Shown here: positions 48,482-57,376 of the stretch, piece after piece
Position numbering within the stretch: the stretch's first letter is position 1
How the letters are laid out: every line of letters begins with the position of its first letter
Assembly (NCBI RefSeq): GCF_943193005.1
Contig: NZ_CALPCH010000001.1
Coordinates: 150,314 to 214,313, forward strand
Direction of reading: 5' to 3'
Source of the DNA: Pumilibacter intestinalis
Lineage (GTDB): Bacteria > Bacillota > Clostridia > Christensenellales > Pumilibacteraceae
DNA: 64,000 bases
The notes under the pieces: model-generated
The model's input: the letters and a program-made list of their open reading frames with translations, nothing else
Database searches by the model: none
What the model was told of the DNA's origin: nothing
Program-made: the position numbers and the translations under genes

Positions 48482-49626
48482 TGAAGCGGCTTAGGTTTGT
48501 TTTATTATTATTGCTCTTTGCGTTGTGCGTAGGCTCTTTCGCCGCGTGCAACAGCGTAGGCGATATAGACTACGAGAAAGAGGGGTATACCGCCGTAGTC
48601 AAATTCGACTTTCAGGGCGGCAAGATGAAAACCGACGTTTTCGAAGCCAGCGGCTACATTACTTACCGATATAAGCCCGGCTCTCTCGCGGTAGACCCTC
48701 TCACCATGGACGATTATTCGCTTACTCTCGAGGGAAACCGCTTTTTGGGTTGGTATATAGACGAGGCGGGCACGAGAGAATGGGATTTCAAAACCCCGCT
48801 TAAAGACCACGAAACCGTTACGTTATACGCAAAGTGGGAGAAGAGAATAAGATACAGCTACTCCGTTTGCTATAAAGACGAAAACGGCGAAATCAAAGAG
48901 CTGTATAATTACGCGGTTAACCCCGGCAATAAGTTTAATTCGGAAATCGCTTTATCAAATCTCAGGCGCGAGGGCTATACCGCTCATTACGACGTGAGCG
49001 AACGCTATTGGAAAGACGCCGAATGTACGCAAAAGTGGGATATGGATTTCGAGCATCCGGGCGGAGATATCGACCATGCCGAGCGCGTGTTTGTTAAGTT
49101 TATAAAGGGCGAGTGGGAATACGTAAAAGATTTCTCGTCGCTCAGAAGCGCAATCAACGCCGACTTAAACGCGTATATGTTGAACGACATTGACTGCAAC
49201 GGCAGTGCTTTTCAGATAAGAGATTATTCGGGCGTTCTCGAGGGCAACGGACATACCGTAAGCAATATCACTCAAATTTTGGACAGCCCCGTTGCAAGAA
49301 TTTGTCTGTTCGAAAAATTGAACGACGGTGCGCAAATACAAAACATTACGTTTGCCAACGTAAAAATATTTACCGAAAAGAACCGCAATTACAGCGATTT
49401 CATGGTTTCGGCGTTGGCGCTCGAAGCCGCAGGCAATGTAAAAATAAACAGTGTTAACGTAAACGGTACGTTTACTATGGCGGAGGGCGTGCGACTGAAC
49501 AGCGCGGCTCTCACCGCAAAAGATATCGAGAGCATAAAGAGCGGGCTGAGTAAGCCGTTTGTAAGCGGCGATAAAGTAACCGTGGAAGCGTTCGCGGCTC
49601 AAATAGCCTATGCGGAAAGTCTATAG
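48481..49626 (+). CDS. Lipoprotein with InlB-type repeat, unknown
   Basis: This is a 381-residue exported protein. The signal sequence ends at AACN with a lipobox-like VGSFAAC. Residues 70-125 form an InlB B-repeat-like (Flg_new) unit, seen as FLGWYIDEAGTREWDF then TVTLYAKWE. A second weaker unit follows at about 130-200. The C-terminal part (GVLEGNGHTVSNITQI) resembles the strand turns of surface beta-helix proteins. The ATG shares its A with the subtilase stop (TAATG), so translation is coupled. It is 38 bases before oppA. A surface-binding role is inferred only. Confidence 0.75.
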   Translation: MKRLRFVLLLLLFALCVGSFAACNSVGDIDYEKEGYTAVVKFDFQGGKMKTDVFEASGYITYRYKPGSLAVDPLTMDDYSLTLEGNRFLGWYIDEAGTREWDFKTPLKDHETVTLYAKWEKRIRYSYSVCYKDENGEIKELYNYAVNPGNKFNSEIALSNLRREGYTAHYDVSERYWKDAECTQKWDMDFEHPGGDIDHAERVFVKFIKGEWEYVKDFSSLRSAINADLNAYMLNDIDCNGSAFQIRDYSGVLEGNGHTVSNITQILDSPVARICLFEKLNDGAQIQNITFANVKIFTEKNRNYSDFMVSALALEAAGNVKINSVNVNGTFTMAEGVRLNSAALTAKDIESIKSGLSKPFVSGDKVTVEAFAAQIAYAESL

Positions 49627-49664
49627 GAAAAAGTAAAAACGCACGAGAAAGAGGTGTATTAAAT

Positions 49665-52256
49665 ATGAAAGGTTTTAAGAAAAAATCATTGGCGCTGCTG
49701 TGCGCGGTTATCATGAGCGTAGTCGGCTTGGGCGGACTCGTAGGTTGCGGAAGCGACCCTATTTCCAACGAGTCTACCCGTTTGGTGCTTACCACGCAGG
49801 CGCTCGACGGAGTATTCAATCCGTTCTATTCCGCAAGCGCGCCCGACAGCAACATTGTGGGCATGACTCAGCTCGGCATGCTTACCTCCACGTCCGACGG
49901 CAGTATTGCCTACGGCGACGACGAGGCATGCCTTGTGTATGACTACGAAGAAACCGTTGCGCCCGACAACAGCAAAACCACATATAAATTCGTGCTTAAA
50001 AACAACGTAAAGTTCAGCAACGGCTCTCCCGTAACCATGAAAGACGTTCTTTTTAACCTTTACGTTTACTTAGACCCCATGTATTACGGTAGCTCTACCG
50101 TATATTCCACCGATATCGTAGGGCTTAAAGAATACCGTACTCAGCAATCCGCGGGTTCGGCGGAAATAGAAGATTTCGAAAGCATCTATCTCGAGAAAGG
50201 TATTCGCAGATTGCAAAGATTGAACGATATGTTCGTTAAAATTTATAAAAACAACGTATCGTATACCGACGAAGAGATGAAGGCGGAGATTAAGAAATAC
50301 GAGCAGGAATTCGGCGGTAATACCGACAAGTATTCCAAAGATTACGAACAGGCGAAATATCGCTTGAAAACCGTTGCGGAGTCTACTTGGAACGCTTCCG
50401 AAGGCACCGCAAAAGATATTAAGCACTACGACGACAACAAGAAAGAATATACCCTCAATACCGACGCCGAAGCCTTCTTGTATAACTGGGGCATTATTAC
50501 TTGGAACGAAAAAGAGAACAAGTTCGAAAACGCTTGGGCGCCCGAAAGCTCGAATTGGAGCAAACAGCAGGTGCTCGACGGGATTTATAAAAGACACGTT
50601 CCCAACAAAATGACCGAAGTTATTCAGATGTATGCTTACGAAGACCTTGTTTCCGATTTGACCGCGTTTGAAAAACAGGATTATTTCGATAATCTCGAAG
50701 ACTCCGACAAAGTTAAGAACATAAGAGGTATAACTTTTGCCAACCTCGGCAAATCCGTAGAGGTTAAGAGCAAAAAAACGGGAATTACCACTACTTACCC
50801 CGCAATAAAAAAAGACGCGGATTATAATGCCGACGGCAGCATTCAAACAGGCAACTACGAGGTATTGCAGATAGAGGTTGAAAAGGTAGACCCCAAAGCT
50901 ATATGGAACTTTTCGTTCCCCGTAGCCCCCATGTATTACTATTCCAACAGCGAGCAAATAGGACTGTTCGATTACGAAGAGCATTTCGGCATTAAGTTCG
51001 GCGACAGGGACTTTATGGACAACGTAATAAAGTCGCCGGATAAAATAGGTTTGCCCGTAGGCGCGGGAGTATATAAGGCTACAACGCGTACCGGCGACTC
51101 CAAAAACGTAACGCCTACCACTTTCAGCAGCGACAACGTAGTTTATTTCGAGAGAAACGAGCATTTCATGTTCCCTTCGAAAATAAAATACGTTAACTAT
51201 CAGGTTGTTGCAAGCCGCCAAATGCTTACGTCTTTGTTCTCGGGCGACGTTCACTTTGTTGAGCCCGAACTTAAAGACGAGTACGTGCAAGAGCTTGACC
51301 GCAAAAGCAAAGACGGATTTTCGTATACCACGGCGCGTTCAAACGGCTACGGCTATATAGGCATAAACGCGTCCAAAGTACCCGATTTAAGCGTTCGTAA
51401 AGCAATAATGCACGCGATAAGCACCGATTTAATGGTTAGTTATTTCGGAGCAAACGCGCAAAAGATAAACCGCTCCATGTCGAGAGCAAACTGGGCTTAT
51501 CCCGAATACAACAGCAGAGAGCCCGAAGACGTGCATCTTGACAGTTACGTTGAAAACGACGAACAGTATTATGAGTTTGACGAAACCGGCGACACGAGCT
51601 ACAACCTCGTATACGAAGACGGTTACAGACCGAGCGGAAGAAAGAACAGCGAGGGCGTTGCCGTTCTTCAAAAGAAAGGGCACTACCTTAAGTATACGTT
51701 TACCGTTTCCGGAGAAACCGAAGACCACCCCGCGTTTACCGCATTGTTCCGCGCGGCTCAGATACTCAACAAAAAAGGTTTCGATATAGAGGTTAAAACC
51801 GATATCAACGCGCTTAAAAAACTTTCCACCGGCGATTTGGCTGTGTGGGCGGCGGCTTGGAGCTCTACCATAGACCCCGATATGTATCAGCTATATCATA
51901 AAGACTCCACCGCGGGTGCGGTAAAGAACTGGGGATATAACGCCATTCTTTCAAGACCGGATAAATATCCCGAGGAAACCAAAATACTTGCGGATTTGTC
52001 GGATAAGATAGACGCGGGCAGAGAAACGCTCACAAGGTACGGCGAGGGCGGCAGAAAAGATATTTACGCGCAGGCGCTCAAACTCGTAATGGACCTTGCC
52101 GTGGAGCTTCCCGCATATCAGCGTAGCGATTTGTTTGCTTACAATTCTTCCATAATAGACAAAAGCACGCTTATAACCACGGATGAGCAAGGATTGTCGC
52201 CTTTCAACGGTCCGCTTTCCAAAATGTGGCTTCTTTCCTTTAACGAAACCAAATAA
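49665..52256 (+). CDS. oppA: Oligopeptide-binding lipoprotein OppA, enlarged
   Basis: This is an 863-residue binding protein of family 5 (SBP_bac_5). The lipobox is GLVGC and the start of the mature protein has the typical TTQALDGVFNPFYSASAPD. Late segments such as GYGYIGINASKVPDLSVRKA and KNWGYNAILSRPDK are also typical. It is about 300 residues longer than usual. The extra part lies at about residues 150-405 and contains long charged helices (for example EEMKAEIKKYEQEF). It is encoded directly before oppB. An AGAGGTG ribosome site precedes the ATG. Confidence 0.9.
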   Translation: MKGFKKKSLALLCAVIMSVVGLGGLVGCGSDPISNESTRLVLTTQALDGVFNPFYSASAPDSNIVGMTQLGMLTSTSDGSIAYGDDEACLVYDYEETVAPDNSKTTYKFVLKNNVKFSNGSPVTMKDVLFNLYVYLDPMYYGSSTVYSTDIVGLKEYRTQQSAGSAEIEDFESIYLEKGIRRLQRLNDMFVKIYKNNVSYTDEEMKAEIKKYEQEFGGNTDKYSKDYEQAKYRLKTVAESTWNASEGTAKDIKHYDDNKKEYTLNTDAEAFLYNWGIITWNEKENKFENAWAPESSNWSKQQVLDGIYKRHVPNKMTEVIQMYAYEDLVSDLTAFEKQDYFDNLEDSDKVKNIRGITFANLGKSVEVKSKKTGITTTYPAIKKDADYNADGSIQTGNYEVLQIEVEKVDPKAIWNFSFPVAPMYYYSNSEQIGLFDYEEHFGIKFGDRDFMDNVIKSPDKIGLPVGAGVYKATTRTGDSKNVTPTTFSSDNVVYFERNEHFMFPSKIKYVNYQVVASRQMLTSLFSGDVHFVEPELKDEYVQELDRKSKDGFSYTTARSNGYGYIGINASKVPDLSVRKAIMHAISTDLMVSYFGANAQKINRSMSRANWAYPEYNSREPEDVHLDSYVENDEQYYEFDETGDTSYNLVYEDGYRPSGRKNSEGVAVLQKKGHYLKYTFTVSGETEDHPAFTALFRAAQILNKKGFDIEVKTDINALKKLSTGDLAVWAAAWSSTIDPDMYQLYHKDSTAGAVKNWGYNAILSRPDKYPEETKILADLSDKIDAGRETLTRYGEGGRKDIYAQALKLVMDLAVELPAYQRSDLFAYNSSIIDKSTLITTDEQGLSPFNGPLSKMWLLSFNETK

Positions 52257-52271
52257 GCGGTAAGAAACATT

Positions 52272-53264
52272 ATGTTGAAATATATAGTAAAAAGACTGCT
52301 GCTGTCTATCTTGATTTTGTTCGGCGTGTCGCTCATAATATACTTTTTGGTTCGCATGATGCCTATGAGCTATCTCGATACCAAATTTTCGGCGCAAATT
52401 CAAGCCGGCACGATAAAGCAAGAGCAAGTGGACGCGTTCAAGGAAATATACGGTTTGGCGGATAATTCCTTTTTGGGAATACTGAAGGGCTATTTCGTGT
52501 GGGTGGGTAATATGCTTAAGCTCGATTTGGGCGTTTCGTTCGTGCATAGCGAGCCCGTCGGGAAAGTTATAGCCGAGCACATGTGGGTGTCTTTCTTCAT
52601 TGCTTTTGTGGCAACCGTATTGCAGTTCCTTATCGCCATACCTCTCGGTATCACGAGCGCGACTCATCAGTATTCGGTTCGCGACTACTCGGTAACCGTG
52701 CTTACCATGGTGGGCATTTCGCTTCCGTCGTTCTTCTTCGCGGCACTGCTCATTCGCGTGTTTGCGAGCGGACTCGGTTGGTTTCCCGTTCAAGGTCTCG
52801 TTTCGGGCGGCGCGTCGTATTCGGGCATAGCCTATTACCTCGATATGCTGTGGCATCTCGTGCTTCCCATGATAGTGCTCGTGGTGCTTTCTATAGGCGG
52901 ACTCATGCGCTATACCCGTACGAACATGCTCGAGGTTCTCAATTCCGATTATATCCGTACCGCTCGCGCGAAAGGACTTTCGGAAAAGAAAACCATATAC
53001 GTGCACGCTTTTCGTAACACCATGATACCGCTTGCAACATTGCTTGCGGGCATACTGCCGAGTTTGTTCGGCGGCGCAATGATTACGGAAGAGGTCTTTG
53101 CAATTAAAGGTATAGGTCAGTTGGCTTATGCGTCGCTAAAGCAAGCGGATATACCGTTTATTATGGGATACAACATGTTTTTGGCGGTACTTACGGTAAT
53201 AGGCACGTTGCTGTCGGATATAATGTACGCCATAGTAGACCCCCGCGTTAAGCTCGGAAAGTAA
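52272..53264 (+). CDS. oppB: Oligopeptide ABC transporter permease OppB
   Basis: This is a 330-residue membrane permease. It begins with the OppB/DppB pattern LKYIVKRLLLSILILFGVSL and has about six membrane segments. The EAA loop reads YIRTARAKGLSEKKTIYVHA near residue 240, followed by GGAMITEEVFAIKGIGQLA. It starts 15 bases after oppA and ends 16 bases before oppC. It forms the channel with OppC. Confidence 0.95.
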   Translation: MLKYIVKRLLLSILILFGVSLIIYFLVRMMPMSYLDTKFSAQIQAGTIKQEQVDAFKEIYGLADNSFLGILKGYFVWVGNMLKLDLGVSFVHSEPVGKVIAEHMWVSFFIAFVATVLQFLIAIPLGITSATHQYSVRDYSVTVLTMVGISLPSFFFAALLIRVFASGLGWFPVQGLVSGGASYSGIAYYLDMLWHLVLPMIVLVVLSIGGLMRYTRTNMLEVLNSDYIRTARAKGLSEKKTIYVHAFRNTMIPLATLLAGILPSLFGGAMITEEVFAIKGIGQLAYASLKQADIPFIMGYNMFLAVLTVIGTLLSDIMYAIVDPRVKLGK

Positions 53265-53280
53265 GTCGGTAGGATAAATA

Positions 53281-54906
53281 ATGAGTAACGAACAAAAACA
53301 ACCGAATAAATTCGTAACTAAGGTAAAAGCCTTTTTCGGCAAATTCAAGAGAAAGAAAAAGTCGGAAGGGGTGCCTTTCGAGTCGCTCAATATATGGGAG
53401 CAATCGGTTTACGCCGCGGCGCAAGCCGAAATCGAAGAGGAGAAAGCTCGCGTTGCCGTAGAAAAGGCGGAAGAAGCTCGCATAAAAGCGGCTATCATGA
53501 CTCAGGCTGAGCACGCCGCGGCTACTGCGGAGCAAAACGAGATAAGCGGAGAAAAATCCGCCGATAACAAAAAGGGCAAGGAGCTTTCGCCCGAGGAAGC
53601 CGCAAACGCAGCCGCGGAGGTTGCGAGAGAGGCTCAAAAAGCCGCGGATGAGCAAACCGAAAGGGCAAAGCAGGCGGCGCAAAGGCTTATAGACGCCAAA
53701 GCCGCGGTATCTCAAGCCGCGGTGAATTGGGAAGAGTATCGTAAATCCGCCGCAGAGCGACTTACGCGCGAGAACGAACTTGTAAAAAAAGAGCAGGCGC
53801 AAAAGTCTAAGGCGGAAAAAGAGCAACGAGCCGCGGTGCAAATTGCGGCGGACTCCGCAGTATCGGAAACCGAACCTACCGAACCTCAAGCAACCGAAGG
53901 CGGCGAAGCCGCCGTGTTTTACAAAGAGATGTCGCCCACGAGAATGCTTTTCAGGCGGTTTTTCCGCTCGCGGCTTTCGTTGGTGGGGCTCGTTATGCTT
54001 GTTGTGCTGTTCCTGTTCTCTTTCTTGGGTCCGCCCGTATTCCACATGTTCGGATACAATTGGGGCGAGGTGACCATAGACACCACCCGCACGCTCAACA
54101 CAAACGTGGTTTTGGTAGAAGCGGAAGACGAAGCGGGCAATAAGGTGGAAAGTTATCAGATAATAGAGAGCTATGTTGATTTGAACGCGAAAGCCGCTCC
54201 GAGCGCAAAGCATTTGCTCGGCACGGACGAGCGCGGAATGGATATATTCATACGCCTTATGTACGGCGGCAGAATATCGCTCACGCTCGGATTTGTAGTT
54301 GTAATTCTCGAAACCATAATAGGCATTATAATGGGCGGACTCGCGGGCTATTTCGGCGGGTGGGTAGACCAAGTAATAATGCGTATCGTAGATATACTGA
54401 ACTGTATTCCCACGCTTCCCATACTGCTTATAGCAAGTGCGGTGCTCACGAGCTTTGAAATACCGGGGCAATCGAACATATACTTTTTGATGCTCATACT
54501 GACGGTGTTCGGGTGGAGCGGTACTGCGCGAATGGTCCGAGGGCAGATACTGTATCTACGGGAACAGGAGTATATAGTCGCGTGCGAGGTTATGGGTATT
54601 CCTACCTGGCGACGGATATTCTTGCACCTAATTCCCAATATTATGCCACAGCTCATAGTGTCCATGACTTTGGGACTCGGCAGTATAATATTGTATGAGT
54701 CCACTTTGAGTTATCTCGGGCTCGGCGTGCCGAAACCTTATGCCGCATGGGGAACTATGATATCTTCGGCTTCCGACCAAATCATGCTTGTATATTATCC
54801 CAATTTTTGGATACCTGCCGGCATACTCATAATAATAGCGGTTTTGGGCTTCAACTTTGTGGGCGACGGATTGCGCGACGCAATGGACCCCAAATCCAAG
54901 AGGTAA
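53281..54906 (+). CDS. oppC: Oligopeptide ABC transporter permease OppC with long N-terminal extension
   Basis: The protein has 541 residues. The last 325 are a normal OppC: MSPTRMLFRRFFRSRLSLVG starts it near residue 217, then about six membrane segments and the EAA loop EVMGIPTWRRIFLHLIPN. The first 216 residues are an added cytosolic region, very rich in A, E, K and Q, predicted as long coiled coil (for example EKARVAVEKAEEARIKAA). This is not part of known OppC proteins that I can recall. No frameshift or second start separates the two parts; the next good ATG with a ribosome site was not found at the junction. Confidence 0.92.
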   Translation: MSNEQKQPNKFVTKVKAFFGKFKRKKKSEGVPFESLNIWEQSVYAAAQAEIEEEKARVAVEKAEEARIKAAIMTQAEHAAATAEQNEISGEKSADNKKGKELSPEEAANAAAEVAREAQKAADEQTERAKQAAQRLIDAKAAVSQAAVNWEEYRKSAAERLTRENELVKKEQAQKSKAEKEQRAAVQIAADSAVSETEPTEPQATEGGEAAVFYKEMSPTRMLFRRFFRSRLSLVGLVMLVVLFLFSFLGPPVFHMFGYNWGEVTIDTTRTLNTNVVLVEAEDEAGNKVESYQIIESYVDLNAKAAPSAKHLLGTDERGMDIFIRLMYGGRISLTLGFVVVILETIIGIIMGGLAGYFGGWVDQVIMRIVDILNCIPTLPILLIASAVLTSFEIPGQSNIYFLMLILTVFGWSGTARMVRGQILYLREQEYIVACEVMGIPTWRRIFLHLIPNIMPQLIVSMTLGLGSIILYESTLSYLGLGVPKPYAAWGTMISSASDQIMLVYYPNFWIPAGILIIIAVLGFNFVGDGLRDAMDPKSKR

Positions 54907-54913
54907 TAAGAAT

Positions 54914-56101
54914 TTGAAAAGCACGGAAAAGAAAAAAAATCCGTATCTGCTTTCGTTTAAGGAAAGCCGCGCGATTATAAAAAGCAATATGAAGGCAATG
55001 AAAACTTACGAAAAGCGTAAGCGTGCCAAAGTATTGCCCGAGCAGTACACCACCGTTATGAAGAATGCCGACAACGTGCTCGAAATAGAAGACCTGCACA
55101 CCTATTTCTTCACCGATAACGGCGTTGTTAAGTCGGTAAACGGCGTTTCGCTCGAGGTTCCGCGCGATAAGATAGTGGGCATAGTAGGCGAGAGCGGTTG
55201 CGGCAAAAGCGTAACCAGTCTTTCGGTTATGCAGCTTGTGCAAGCTCCGCAGGGTCAGATTACAGGCGGGGAAATACGTTTTAACAACGACACTCTCGGC
55301 TACGACGAAAAGGGCAATCACAAGTGCTACGATATAGTTAAAATGCCCACGTCGGCAATGTACGGAATTCGCGGCAAAGACATTTCCATGATTTTCCAAG
55401 AACCTATGACCAGCCTTAATCCGGTGTTCACCATAGGCAAACAGCTCGACGAAGTAATACTTTTGCACGGCGAAAACATGGATAAAGAAAAGGCGAAAGC
55501 TCATTCTATAAATATGCTGTCGCTCGTGGGCATACCCATGCCCGAAAAGATATACGGCTATTACCCGCACCAGCTTTCGGGCGGAATGCGTCAGCGCGTA
55601 ATGATAGCCATGGCTCTCTCGGGCAGTCCCAAACTGATAATAGCCGACGAGCCTACCACTGCGCTCGACGTTACCATTCAGAGCCAAATACTCGACCTAC
55701 TGAAGAAGGTGCAACGCCAAAGCCATGCGGCGGTAATGCTCATCACTCACGATTTGGGCGTGGTTGCCGAAATGGCGGATTACGTTGTGGTAATGTACGC
55801 GGGCAAGATAGTGGAGAAAGGCACGGTGTTCGATATTTTCGATAACCCGTTGCACCCCTACACCATGGGTATACAAAAGGCGAAACCGAGTTTCAGCGCA
55901 GATAAAAAGAGCGGGCACGAACAGCAGGATTTATACAGTATTCCCGGCTCGGTGCCCAATCCCATCAACCTGCCCGACACCTGCTTTTTCAAAGACCGTT
56001 GCGACAGGTGCAAAGAGTGTTGCTCCGGCGGGTATCCCCGCGAGATAAAAGTGAGCGAAACGCACAGCGTGTTCTGCCACTTATATGAGGACGCCGAATA
56101 A
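54914..56101 (+). CDS. oppD: Oligopeptide ABC transporter ATPase OppD
   Basis: This is a 395-residue ATPase. Walker A is GESGCGKS, the signature [10 protein letters not shown], and Walker [13 protein letters not shown]. The oligopeptide-type C-terminal extension carries the cysteine cluster [14 protein letters not shown], which in relatives binds an iron-sulfur cluster. The start is a TTG at 54914, 8 bases after the oppC stop and preceded by AAGAGG. It replaces a longer frame that would run 57 bases further upstream and overlap oppC. The first 60 residues are basic and unusual for OppD. Confidence 0.92.
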   Translation: MKSTEKKKNPYLLSFKESRAIIKSNMKAMKTYEKRKRAKVLPEQYTTVMKNADNVLEIEDLHTYFFTDNGVVKSVNGVSLEVPRDKIVGIVGESGCGKSVTSLSVMQLVQAPQGQITGGEIRFNNDTLGYDEKGNHKCYDIVKMPTSAMYGIRGKDISMIFQEPMTSLNPVFTIGKQLDEVILLHGENMDKEKAKAHSINMLSLVGIPMPEKIYGYYPHQLSGGMRQRVMIAMALSGSPKLIIADEPTTALDVTIQSQILDLLKKVQRQSHAAVMLITHDLGVVAEMADYVVVMYAGKIVEKGTVFDIFDNPLHPYTMGIQKAKPSFSADKKSGHEQQDLYSIPGSVPNPINLPDTCFFKDRCDRCKECCSGGYPREIKVSETHSVFCHLYEDAE

Positions 56102-56102
56102 T

Positions 56103-57125
56103 ATGGAACAAGAATTGCTTACCGAACAACCCAATACACAGCCGCAGGAGCTTTCGCCCAACATTTTGGAGGTTAGCGGCTTAAAGCAGTATTTTCCCAT
56201 GAAGGTGAACTTTTTGGGCAAGCCTTTGGCGTACGTGCACGCGGTAGACGGAGTGAGTTTCAACCTCGAGCGCGGCAAAACCATAGGCATAGTAGGCGAG
56301 TCCGGTTGCGGCAAAACCACTCTCGGCAAAACCATACTCAAGCTCTACAAAAAGTATGACGGAAAAGTTATTTTCGACGGAAAAGACACCGACGAACTTA
56401 CCCGCGCGGATATGCCCAAATTCCGTTGCGACATGCAGCTCATATTCCAAGACCCGTATTCGAGTTTGCCGCCGCGCATGACGGTAGGTTCGATTATAAG
56501 CGAAGCGGTTAAGGTTCACAACATTGTGCCCAAAGAGCAGGTGCGCGAATACGTGCACGGCGTTATGGACAGGTGCGGCTTGCAACAGCATTATTTCGAC
56601 AGGTATCCGCACGAGTTCTCGGGCGGTCAGCGCCAACGTATTTGTATAGCGCGCGCGCTTGCCGTTAAGCCCAAACTCGTTATATGCGACGAGCCCGTTT
56701 CCGCGCTCGACGTTTCCATTCAGGCGCAGATAATAAACCTACTCAAAAAATTGCAGAAAGAAGAGGGCATGTCTTACATGTTCATCTCCCACGACTTGTC
56801 GGTAGTGAAATACATTTCCGATACAATCGCGGTTATGTATCTCGGCAACATAGTGGAATACGGCACAACCGACCGCATTTGCGGCAATCCGTTGCACCCG
56901 TATACGCAGGCGTTGTTTTCCGCCGTTCCCAATCCCGACCCGCACGCGAAGTCGGACAGAATTGCGCTGGAGGGCGACCTGCCCAGCCCCGCAAATCCGC
57001 CCAAAGGGTGTAAATTTCATACGCGTTGCAAATACTGCTCCGAGAAATGCACTTTGGTAACTCCCGAATTCAGAGAGATTGCGCCGGGGCACAGCGTGGC
57101 TTGCCACTTGTACGCAGATGAGTAA
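56103..57125 (+). CDS. oppF: Oligopeptide ABC transporter ATPase OppF
   Basis: This is a 340-residue ATPase and partner of OppD. Walker A is GESGCGKTTLG, the Q-loop LIFQDPYSSLPPRM, the signature FSGGQRQR and Walker B ICDEPVSALDVS. The C-terminal cysteine cluster CKFHTRCKYCSEKC is present as in OppD. The ATG at 56103 comes 1 base after the oppD stop; an ATG at 56085 would overlap oppD and remains possible. The stop overlaps the next small gene by 8 bases. Confidence 0.94.
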   Translation: MEQELLTEQPNTQPQELSPNILEVSGLKQYFPMKVNFLGKPLAYVHAVDGVSFNLERGKTIGIVGESGCGKTTLGKTILKLYKKYDGKVIFDGKDTDELTRADMPKFRCDMQLIFQDPYSSLPPRMTVGSIISEAVKVHNIVPKEQVREYVHGVMDRCGLQQHYFDRYPHEFSGGQRQRICIARALAVKPKLVICDEPVSALDVSIQAQIINLLKKLQKEEGMSYMFISHDLSVVKYISDTIAVMYLGNIVEYGTTDRICGNPLHPYTQALFSAVPNPDPHAKSDRIALEGDLPSPANPPKGCKFHTRCKYCSEKCTLVTPEFREIAPGHSVACHLYADE

Positions 57126-57360
57126 AAACAAGAACAAACCCAAAGTGGTATACAAAGAGGACGACGGGCGCACGCTCTATCCCGTGCTCGGCAAAGACGG
57201 CAAGCCCGTATCCGAGCAAAAGAAAAATTCGGTAAAAGTGAGCCGCAAAGAGAAGCGAGCCATGATATGCGCGGCGTATAAAGCCGCACTCCCCGCATTT
57301 TTATGTATTGTGGCGGGCTTCGGAGTGGTGTTCGCTCTGTTGTATTTAATGTTGATATAG
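57118..57360 (+). CDS. Small membrane protein in the opp operon, unknown
   Basis: The frame encodes 80 residues: a basic soluble N-terminal part (about residues 1-50, many K) and one or two hydrophobic segments at residues 52-79. The ATG overlaps the oppF end by 8 bases and the stop is 16 bases before the 899-residue lipoprotein, so the gene is inside the operon. No family was recognised. Its place suggests an accessory membrane part of the Opp complex or its lipoprotein partner, which is inference only. Confidence 0.65.
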   Translation: MSKNKNKPKVVYKEDDGRTLYPVLGKDGKPVSEQKKNSVKVSRKEKRAMICAAYKAALPAFLCIVAGFGVVFALLYLMLI

Positions 57361-57376
57361 GAGGTCAGGCATAATT

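Noticed and set aside
50070..51290. A 406-codon minus frame opposite oppA
   Set aside because: It is a shadow frame in a recognisable oppA gene, with no start signals or family.
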